Translations under genes and position numbers: made by a program | DNA from: Streptomyces sp. CB01635 | GTDB lineage: Bacteria > Actinomycetota > Actinomycetes > Streptomycetales > Streptomycetaceae | Direction of reading: 5' to 3' | DNA: 64,000 bases | Assembly (NCBI RefSeq): GCF_002803065.1 | Contig: NZ_NNBL01000020.1 | Coordinates: forward strand, 62,001 to 126,000 | Notes under the pieces: model-generated | Told to the model about the DNA's origin: nothing | Seen by the model: the letters and a program-made list of their open reading frames with translations, nothing else | Database searches by the model: none | Shown: in pieces, positions 57,590-64,000 of the stretch | How positions within the stretch are numbered: position 1 is the stretch's first letter | Layout: each line of letters begins with the position of its first letter

Positions 57590-59050
57590 TCAGGGGAACC
57601 GCAGAGGCTCTCCGTAACTGGGCCGGGGGGAAGGCTGCAGCCCTGCGTCACGGGCTCGCTGAGACGTCCATGCCGCCCACAGCAGGATGGCCGAGATCCC
57701 CAGGACGGCGCCGACCACATCCGGGACGGTGGGCCCCCGGCCCGACGGAAACACCATGAGAACCACAACGACGACCGCCGTCTTGACCCGGGTGTCCGCC
57801 AGCGGGCGCCATGCGACGGTGGCCAGGGGCACCGCACCCCACAGCAGGTACCAGCCTTGCACGGCTGGAGCACACACCACCAAAGCCAACAACCCCAGGG
57901 CCGCGGCGCGTTCGGCGCCGAGGCGAGGAGCGCGTGCCAGGAAGTACAAGGCGCCGCAGGCCCCTGCCAAGGTGCCGATCGTACGCATCACTGTCACCGG
58001 GTCCGGCGTGGTGTCCCAGCCGGCTTCGGTCCCGATCCACCTCAGCAGCCGCCCGACGTCCGTGGCCACCGACATCGGCGTGTACGAGTGGGCCGGCGTG
58101 CGGATCGTATGGAGCCAACCCCAGCCCAGCCCGCTGAGCGTCACTGTCAGCACCAGCGTCCCGACGGCCGCGAGGAGGATCCCCGCCGCGCGGCCCAAGC
58201 GTCGCCACCGGCCCGTCTGACCGGCGACTGCCACCAGGGCGGCGCACCCCAACGCCACCGCGGCCGGGGCCTTCACCAACGCGGCGCACGTCAGCGCGAC
58301 AACGCCCAGAACCCATCGTCCCGACCGGCACGCCACAAGACCGGTCATCATCAAGCCGAGCATCAGCGCCTCGTTGTGCGCCCCGCCCACCAGGTGGGCC
58401 AGCACCAGCGGATTCAACGACGCTGCCCACCAGGCGCCTGAGCCGTCGCCGCCCGACCGGGTCGCGAGCCACTGAACCGACCAGGCCAGCAGGGCGAGCC
58501 CCGCGAGCGCGGCCACCCGATGGAGCACGACAGCGGCGACCACATGGTGTTCGCCGGTCACGAAGACCACGGCCCGACTCACAAGAACGGACAGGGGGCC
58601 GTACGGAGCCGGCGCGTCCCGCCACACTTCGGGGACATTTGCTGCGAGATGCCCGCCGAGTGCCGAGGGCCCGACTTCGTACACGTTCCAGGAGCGCCCG
58701 GCCAGTGCGCCCTGGGCCACGTAGCTGTAGATGTCCATGCTGAACAGCGCCGGCGCCGGGAGCAGAGGCAGCGCCCAGCCGCCCAGCGTGAGCCACTGGC
58801 GCCGTCTGCTCATCACCGCGCCGGCCCGCAGCAGCGTGCCCAACTGCCACCAGGACCAGAGCAGCAGACTGAGTCCCGCATACGCCGCCGTCGCACCGAT
58901 CAGCGCGAGGGCGGGTCCCGGGGCTCCCCAGATCCCGTCCGGCACGCCGCGCGGCAGCGCGCCGGCGCCCCAGGCACCGCATGAGAGCAACGCAGAACCC
59001 CACATGCCGCGCTGTGCCCAGACCCGAATACCGCTATCCGCCGCTCTCAT
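57590..59050 (-). CDS. Polyprenol-phosphomannose-dependent mannosyltransferase, MptB-like (GT87-type)
   Basis: 486 aa from ATG at 59050; a GTG two codons upstream is an alternative. About 12-13 membrane helices. The first extracytoplasmic loop contains SMDIYSYVAQGALAGRSWNVYE, the acidic catalytic-loop motif of GT-C glycosyltransferases of the MptB/MptA group, and WRDAPAPYGPLSVLVSRAV and LVGGAHNEALMLGLM follow as conserved segments. Such enzymes add alpha-mannose units to lipoglycans from polyprenyl-phosphomannose on the outer membrane face. No other lipoglycan gene is adjacent. Confidence 0.87.
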   Translation of the reverse strand: MRAADSGIRVWAQRGMWGSALLSCGAWGAGALPRGVPDGIWGAPGPALALIGATAAYAGLSLLLWSWWQLGTLLRAGAVMSRRRQWLTLGGWALPLLPAPALFSMDIYSYVAQGALAGRSWNVYEVGPSALGGHLAANVPEVWRDAPAPYGPLSVLVSRAVVFVTGEHHVVAAVVLHRVAALAGLALLAWSVQWLATRSGGDGSGAWWAASLNPLVLAHLVGGAHNEALMLGLMMTGLVACRSGRWVLGVVALTCAALVKAPAAVALGCAALVAVAGQTGRWRRLGRAAGILLAAVGTLVLTVTLSGLGWGWLHTIRTPAHSYTPMSVATDVGRLLRWIGTEAGWDTTPDPVTVMRTIGTLAGACGALYFLARAPRLGAERAAALGLLALVVCAPAVQGWYLLWGAVPLATVAWRPLADTRVKTAVVVVVLMVFPSGRGPTVPDVVGAVLGISAILLWAAWTSQRARDAGLQPSPRPSYGEPLRFP

Positions 59051-59281
59051 TCGCACGAAGGTAGAGCGCTTTCCGGATCACCGCACCAGCTCTGCCCCAA
59101 TGAACGGCAAACGCCGGATGTCACCTGTGTCTGCGGCCGGGATGGGTTCATGGTCACAGCTTGGATCATGCGCCGCTGCCGAGTCCACGGGCGTGCCCAC
59201 GATGTGGACATGCGGAGGGGTGAATTCCGGCCGGTGCATACGATCCGACGGTACGTCCTCGCACCACACCGGAAGGCGCTC

Positions 59282-60766
59282 GTGAGTTCCACCTCCCCCC
59301 TGTCCACCAGCACATCTCCGGTGACGCCGTCGGGCACGGTACTGATCCGCTCCGCGGCCGACGTCTCCGATCTCGTCAACTCGGGCACGGCGCGGGGCCG
59401 GCACGCCAAGATGATCGTGATCATCGCGCTCGGCGGCATCTTCCTCGACGCGTACGACCTGAGCTCCCTGGCCTACGGGCTGCCCGACATCACCCGGCAG
59501 TTCGGCCTCAGCTCCACCATGGCCGGCACGGTCACCGCCTCGATCAGCGTCGGTTCGCTCCTCGGCGCCCTCGTCGGCGGCTGGCTCGTCGACCGGATCG
59601 GCCGCTACCGCGTCTTCATGGCCAACATGCTCTTCTTCGTCGCCACCGCGCTGGTGTGCGCGGTCGCGCAGGACGTGTGGACGCTGATCGCCGCGCGCTT
59701 CGTGATGGGCATCGGCGTCGGCATGGACATCCCGGTCGCGATCGCGTTCCTCGCCGAGTTCTCCCGGCTGCACGGCAAGGGCAGCAAGGGCTCTCGCACG
59801 GCCGCCTGGTCACCCGCCTGGTACACCGCGACCAGCGGCTGCTACCTCGTGATCATGGTGCTGTACTTCGTCCTGCCGGACGCCCAGTTGGGCTGGCTGT
59901 GGCGGTTCACCGTCGGCTTCGGCGCGGTCCCCGCGCTGCTGGTACTGCTGCTGCGCCGGCGCTACATGAACGAGTCCCCGACCTGGGCCGCCGACCAGGG
60001 CGACCTGGAAGGCGCGGCGAAGATCCTGCGGCAGTCGTACGGCGTGGACGCGCGCGTCGCCGACGACGCGCCCAAGACGGCGCCCCGCCCGCCCCGCACC
60101 GGCCTCGGCGCGTACGCGCGGCTCTTCGCCCCGCCGTACCGCACGCGCACGATCCAGTCGGTGGCGGTCGGTCTTGCGGAGACCTTCGGCTACAACGCGG
60201 TCGCGTTCGGACTGCCGATCATCATCGCCACGCTGATGACCCAGGGCCCGCTCACCACGATCGCGTCCTCCTTCGCCCTGAACCTCGTCTTCGCCCTGAC
60301 CGGCGGGCTGCTCGGCATCCGCTGGGCGTCGACCCGCGGCGCCTGGCCGATGATGACGCTGGGCTTCGCGATCCAGTTCGTCGCCATCACGGTGCTCGGC
60401 CTCATCGGGGATCCGTCCGGGACGGCCGTCGTGACGGCGGGCATCCTGATGCTCGGCGCGTTCATGTTCGCGCAGGGCTTCGGCCCCGGCGCACACATCA
60501 TGAGCTACGCCTCGCTGGGCTTCCCGACGTCGATGCGCGGTGTCAGTATCGGCTTCAACCAGGCCGTACTGCGCCTGGGTTCGACCTTGACCCTCTTCTT
60601 CTTCCCCATCCTCAGCACCGGCCTCGGCACCCACGTCTACTGGGTCATCCTCGCCGCCCCCGTCCTCGGCCTGACGGCCCTACTGGCGAAGCGCTGGGAG
60701 CCGATCGGCTTCGACGCGGACGCGGAGGAACGGAGCCGGTCCGGGCTGACGGCATCCAAGGCCTGA
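59282..60766 (+). CDS. MFS transporter (sugar/aromatic-acid symporter type)
   Basis: 494 aa from GTG at 59282 (GGAAGG five bases upstream). Twelve predicted helices; FLDAYDLSSLAYGLPDITRQFG in helix 1 and GGWLVDRIGRYRVF in the loop 2-3 motif place it in the sugar/organic-acid symporter branch, and the second half has the repeated RWASTRGAW loop. The cargo is unknown. It is divergent from the mannosyltransferase gene across a 231-bp gap in which no operator was recognised. Confidence 0.88.
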   Translation: MSSTSPLSTSTSPVTPSGTVLIRSAADVSDLVNSGTARGRHAKMIVIIALGGIFLDAYDLSSLAYGLPDITRQFGLSSTMAGTVTASISVGSLLGALVGGWLVDRIGRYRVFMANMLFFVATALVCAVAQDVWTLIAARFVMGIGVGMDIPVAIAFLAEFSRLHGKGSKGSRTAAWSPAWYTATSGCYLVIMVLYFVLPDAQLGWLWRFTVGFGAVPALLVLLLRRRYMNESPTWAADQGDLEGAAKILRQSYGVDARVADDAPKTAPRPPRTGLGAYARLFAPPYRTRTIQSVAVGLAETFGYNAVAFGLPIIIATLMTQGPLTTIASSFALNLVFALTGGLLGIRWASTRGAWPMMTLGFAIQFVAITVLGLIGDPSGTAVVTAGILMLGAFMFAQGFGPGAHIMSYASLGFPTSMRGVSIGFNQAVLRLGSTLTLFFFPILSTGLGTHVYWVILAAPVLGLTALLAKRWEPIGFDADAEERSRSGLTASKA

Positions 60767-60777
60767 AGGACCGAACA

Positions 60778-60816
60778 CCTGTGCCCCGACCGACAACACG
60801 TCGCTCGGGGCACAGG
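60778..60816. terminator. Bidirectional hairpin terminator
   Basis: 12-bp perfect arms CCTGTGCCCCGA and TCGGGGCACAGG with a 15-base loop, in the 70-bp gap between the convergent MFS and hypothetical genes. Confidence 0.75.
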
Positions 60817-60836
60817 CGTTCAGGCGGCGCGAGTGC

Positions 60837-61199
60837 CTACTGGCCCTCGTCGCACATGCCTTCCTCCAGTTCGGAGATCGGCCGGTCGCCGGAGGCGACG
60901 CAGATCCACTGCGTGGGTTCCTCGGCGTACGCCCAGCTGCGGGGGTCGGTGAGGAGCTCGGTCAGCTCCTCACCGGTGACCTCCTGGCCCGCGCCGTACG
61001 CGGGCCACTCGTCCGACCGGAACACCCGGATGAACCCCAGGGGCTGCCAGCAGGCGATGAGCCGGGCGAAGCGCGGAATGTGTTTCTTCCACTCCTCCTC
61101 GTCCTCGCCCTGTGTCCAGTCGGCGAGCACGGCCCAGAGGTCGGAGGCCTCTCCACCGTTGACGTAGAGGCAGTATTCGTCGTCGGCCCAGTCCTTCAC
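60837..61199 (-). CDS. Acidic hypothetical protein
   Basis: 120 aa from GTG at 61199 with GGAG seven bases upstream (GTG AAG GAC TGG). The product is acidic and tryptophan-rich (DLWAVLADWTQGEDEEEWKK, FIRVFRSDEWPAYGAG), soluble, without signal peptide or membrane segment. I do not recognise a family. Such small acidic proteins sometimes act as immunity or regulatory partners, but nothing next to it supports that here. Confidence 0.7.
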   Translation of the reverse strand: MKDWADDEYCLYVNGGEASDLWAVLADWTQGEDEEEWKKHIPRFARLIACWQPLGFIRVFRSDEWPAYGAGQEVTGEELTELLTDPRSWAYAEEPTQWICVASGDRPISELEEGMCDEGQ

Positions 61200-61380
61200 G
61201 GAAAGCTCCTCATCCCAGCCGCTCGACCACCCATCGGCCCTCCTCGAAGGAGGCATCGGATTCCCGCCCGGCCGCCGCGCCGTCGACCGGTGCGCCAACC
61301 CGCCGTAGCGTTGTACCAAAGCGCCGAGCAGAGATCCTCGATCGCACTGGGCACCGCTGATTCGGGAGAGGGGCGATGGT

Positions 61381-62337
61381 GTGGAGGGCACAGGAGTGGA
61401 AGAGGGGCGGGGTGACCCGGGGCTCTTCGGGCCCGGTTCGGTCACCTGGCAGCTGCACGCGGATCCGATGATGTGGGTCGCCGGTGTGCGTGCGCTCTAC
61501 TTTCAGGCGCTCTTGCCGCGTGCCGTGCGGGGCGTCATGCAGAACTCGGACTTCCGGAAGGATGCCTGGGGGCGGCTGATGCGGACGGCCGGGTTCGTCG
61601 GTACGACCACGTACGGGACCACTGAGGCCGCCGAGCGTGCCGGTGCCCGCGTGCGGAAGATCCACAGCCATCTCAAGGTCACCGACCCCGGCACCGGTGA
61701 GCGGTACGGCGTCGATGAGCCGGAGCTGCTCCTGTGGGTGCACTGCGCAGAGATCGACTCCTACCTCCACGTCGCGCGCCGCTCCGGGTTCCGGCTCACC
61801 GACGCGCAGGCCGACCAGTACATCTCCGAACACCGCACCAGCGCCCGGCTGGTGGGCCTCGACCCCGCCGACGTGCCCGGCGACCGGGCCCAACTCGCCG
61901 CGTACTTCGAGGAGATGAGACCCCTTCTCGCCGCGGGTCCGGAGGCCCAGGATGTCGACGACTTCCTGCGCAGACCGCCCGTCCACCCGCTGCTGATCCC
62001 GGCGCGCGCGACGCTCTGGAGGCGCGTGTCGCATCTGGCGTACGCCTCTCTGCCGCCGTACGCCCACGAGTTGTACGGCAGGCAGGCCCCGGCACCGACC
62101 GCCGTGACCCGAGGGCTGCGGTTCACCGGCACCGTCCTGCGCTGCGTTCCCGCACGTGTGCGCTGGCAGCTCCCGCCGAAACACATCCTGCGCGCCATGT
62201 CACGACTCGGCCCCGGCAGCCGCCCGGCACCGTACAAAATCGGGAGTCGGACGGCCATACTGGACAGGCCGGGGAGGGCGCAGCGAGGCGACGGGGGCGA
62301 CAGCACGAGATGCCGGAGTCGGGGGAGACCAGGCTGA
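61381..62337 (+). CDS. DUF2236 oxygenase-like protein (MpaB/latex-clearing family)
   Basis: 318 aa from GTG at 61381; a GTG at 61396 is an alternative. DUF2236 core: GLFGPGSVTWQLHADPMMWV, then LYFQALLPRAVRGVM, LLLWVHCAEIDSYLHVARR and a late basic region. The conserved arginine/histidine positions of the family (haem-linked in the Lcp rubber oxygenases) appear in HADPMMW and LWVHCAEIDSYL. The physiological substrate is unknown. The last 28 bp overlap the start of the kinase gene in another frame, so the two are translationally linked. Confidence 0.82.
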   Translation: MEGTGVEEGRGDPGLFGPGSVTWQLHADPMMWVAGVRALYFQALLPRAVRGVMQNSDFRKDAWGRLMRTAGFVGTTTYGTTEAAERAGARVRKIHSHLKVTDPGTGERYGVDEPELLLWVHCAEIDSYLHVARRSGFRLTDAQADQYISEHRTSARLVGLDPADVPGDRAQLAAYFEEMRPLLAAGPEAQDVDDFLRRPPVHPLLIPARATLWRRVSHLAYASLPPYAHELYGRQAPAPTAVTRGLRFTGTVLRCVPARVRWQLPPKHILRAMSRLGPGSRPAPYKIGSRTAILDRPGRAQRGDGGDSTRCRSRGRPG

Positions 62338-64000
62338 TCCAGGGCCGGTACCGGCTGCTCGATCTCATCGGGCGGGGCGGTATGGGCGAAGTGTGGCGCG
62401 CCAGGGACGAGTCGCTCGGGCGCAGAGTCGCGGTCAAGTGCCTCAAGCCGATGGGGCCGCAGCACGACCAGTCCTTCACCCGGGTCCTGCGGGAGCGCTT
62501 CCGCAGGGAGGCCCGGGTGGCGGCCGCCCTCCAGCATCGCGGGGTGACCGTCGTCCACGACTTCGGCGAGCACGAAGGCGTGCTGTACCTCGTGATGGAG
62601 CTTCTGGAGGGCAAGAACCTCAGCCAGCTCCTGGAGGACAACAAGCAGCACCCGTTACCCGTCGCCGACATCGTCGAGATCGCCGGCCAGGTCTCGTCCG
62701 CGCTCGCCTACACGCATGAACAGGGCATCGTCCACCGTGACTTGAAGCCCGCGAACATCATGCGGCTCGCCGACGGCACGGTGAAGATCTGCGACTTCGG
62801 CATCGCGCGCCTCGGCCACGACATCGGCTTCACCTCACGCCTCACCGGCACCGGCATCGCGATGGGCACCCCGCACTACATGTCGCCCGAGCAGATCGGC
62901 GGCGACCATGTCGACCAGCGCAGCGACCTGTACTCGTTCGGCTGCGTGCTCTACGAGATCGCGACCGGGGCGCCGCCGTTCGACCTGGAGGACGCCTGGG
63001 CCGTCCTCGTCGGGCACCGCGACACCGTGCCCGAACCGCCCCGGAGGCACCGGGCCGAGCTCCCCGGCTTCCTGGACCGGATCATCGTCGACCTCCTCGC
63101 GAAGGACCCGGACGAACGGCCGCGGGACGCCCGCGAACTGGCCCGCCGGATCGGTGACGGCCGTTCCCGGTCCGGATATGTGCCGACGGGTTCGACAACC
63201 CCCTTACGCCAGACCGCGGTTGAGCCACAGCAGCCGCTTTCCCGTGAACCGCGGCTGCCGTCCTGGACGCGCGGCATGACGACGGGCCACAAGGCGGCCG
63301 GGCCGCCCCTGCTGCGCGGCACGCCGCCCGACGCGGCAGCGGGGCTGGCCGGGGAGTGGATCGCGCGCCCCGAGTCGCGGCGCGGGGAGCAGCCCGTGCG
63401 CACGGAACGCCCCACGCCGGCACCGGAGTCGGTCGCCCATCTCGCAGCCCGGCACAACGCGGGCCTGAGCCTCGGCCGGCTCGGGCGCTGGGAGGAGGCC
63501 GGCGAGGTCCACCGCGCCGTCGCGGCGGAGCGCGAGCACGTCCTCGGCCCCGACCACCCCGAGACGCTCGCCAGCCGCTACGAGGTCGCCTTCACGCTCA
63601 GCCGCACCGGCCGCCCCGCCGACGCCCTGCGCGAGTACCGCCGCGTCACCGAGGGGTGCGAGCGGGTCCTCGGCCCCGAGCACCCCGAAACGCTCGGCGC
63701 CCGGCAGGAAATGGCTTACGTCCTGGGCCAGTTGGGGCGCCACTTCGACGCGCACCAGGTGTACACATCGGTGCTCGCGGCGCGTGAGCGGGCCATGGGA
63801 CCCGACCATCCGGACACCCTGCGCTGCCGCCACAACCTCGCGTACAACCTCAGCCGGCTCGGGCGACTCGAGGACTCGTACCGCATGGCGCGTGAGGTCG
63901 CCTCGGCGCGCGCCCGCGTCCTCGGCGCCAGCCATCCGGACACGCTCGTCACGCGCTACGAAGTTGCTTACGCACTGGGTCAGTTGGGGCGCTGGACCGA
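62310..64000 (+). CDS. Ser/Thr protein kinase with C-terminal TPR array (runs off right edge)
   Basis: At least 563 aa, open to the window end. Hanks-type kinase (about 12-275): glycine loop IGRGGMGEVWRA, Lys43 in VAVKCLKP, HRDLKPAN with Asp144, DFG at 162-164, and GTPHYMSPEQIGG. A linker of about 100 residues leads to at least four 42-residue kinesin-light-chain-type TPRs, each with a G(P/A)xHP(E/D)TL motif. There is no membrane helix before the edge, so it appears soluble. Two TTA leucine codons (62655-62657 and 63204-63206) make bldA-dependent translation likely. The ATG at 62310 lies within the DUF2236 gene's 3' end. Confidence 0.92.
   Translation, partial: MPESGETRLIQGRYRLLDLIGRGGMGEVWRARDESLGRRVAVKCLKPMGPQHDQSFTRVLRERFRREARVAAALQHRGVTVVHDFGEHEGVLYLVMELLEGKNLSQLLEDNKQHPLPVADIVEIAGQVSSALAYTHEQGIVHRDLKPANIMRLADGTVKICDFGIARLGHDIGFTSRLTGTGIAMGTPHYMSPEQIGGDHVDQRSDLYSFGCVLYEIATGAPPFDLEDAWAVLVGHRDTVPEPPRRHRAELPGFLDRIIVDLLAKDPDERPRDARELARRIGDGRSRSGYVPTGSTTPLRQTAVEPQQPLSREPRLPSWTRGMTTGHKAAGPPLLRGTPPDAAAGLAGEWIARPESRRGEQPVRTERPTPAPESVAHLAARHNAGLSLGRLGRWEEAGEVHRAVAAEREHVLGPDHPETLASRYEVAFTLSRTGRPADALREYRRVTEGCERVLGPEHPETLGARQEMAYVLGQLGRHFDAHQVYTSVLAARERAMGPDHPDTLRCRHNLAYNLSRLGRLEDSYRMAREVASARARVLGASHPDTLVTRYEVAYALGQLGRWT

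Noticed and set aside
1-64000. CRISPR array, tRNA or rRNA genes, prophage or toxin-antitoxin system
   Set aside because: Reading both strands showed no regularly spaced repeats, no tRNA-like clover-leaf sequence and no phage or toxin module that I could support.

Overview
The base composition (about 70% G+C), G/C-ending third codon positions, frequent GTG starts, 4-base start/stop overlaps and the gene families present (SpoIIE-type phosphatases, many IclR and TetR regulators, an MptB-type mannosyltransferase, single-chain long-chain acyl-CoA carboxylase, Ser/Thr kinase with rare TTA codons) point to a Streptomyces or close relative, most likely an accessory part of the chromosome. I see no rRNA, tRNA, CRISPR array or phage structural module.

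Region 1 (1-16.3 kb) is a catabolic regulon for an aromatic or alicyclic acid whose identity the sequence does not reveal. It encodes a Rieske oxygenase with a coupled 38-aa ORF, a CoA ligase, two alpha/beta hydrolases (one of the ring-cleavage-product type), an SDR, an enoyl-CoA hydratase, a double-length family III CoA transferase, two paralogous zinc-free MDR oxidoreductases, an IclR regulator and two importers (an MHS-type MFS carrier and a TauABC/SsuABC-type ABC system). Almost every promoter gap holds a 17-bp palindromic site (consensus GGTCCGYTCASCGRACC; six copies at five loci), so I read it as one coordinated regulon.

Region 2 (16.4-23.7 kb) holds an HTH-cupin regulator with an FAD amine-oxidase-like enzyme and a POT transporter. 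It is followed by an IclR gene divergent from hydratase, acetaldehyde dehydrogenase and aldolase genes (mhpD-mhpF-mhpE order), the end of a meta-cleavage pathway. The IclR/mhpD gap has a perfect 17-bp palindrome with the same TCCG/CGGA core as the region 1 sites. No extradiol dioxygenase lies in the window.

Region 3 (23.7-31 kb) is a cluster of broken genes (zinc-finger repeats, a dehydrogenase/HAD chimera, a coiled-coil fragment, a winged-helix fragment, an epimerase fragment) around two large PAS-GAF-SpoIIE signalling proteins. The second is fused to a histidine-kinase-like ATPase and appears to have lost phosphatase residues.

Region 4 (31-49.6 kb) mixes small metabolic and membrane genes with acyl-CoA metabolism. 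Its centre is a 1081-aa single-chain acyl-CoA carboxylase next to an acyl-CoA ligase, divergent from a TetR gene whose start is preceded by two matching operators. A second ligase/TetR pair (45.8-48.3 kb) has its own repeated site.

Region 5 (49.6-64 kb) contains an alkylsulfatase, stress and membrane genes, an acyl-CoA dehydrogenase, an MptB-like mannosyltransferase, an MFS carrier, a DUF2236 protein and, running off the right edge, a soluble Ser/Thr kinase with kinesin-light-chain-type TPRs. The kinase gene has two in-frame TTA codons and is therefore probably bldA-dependent.
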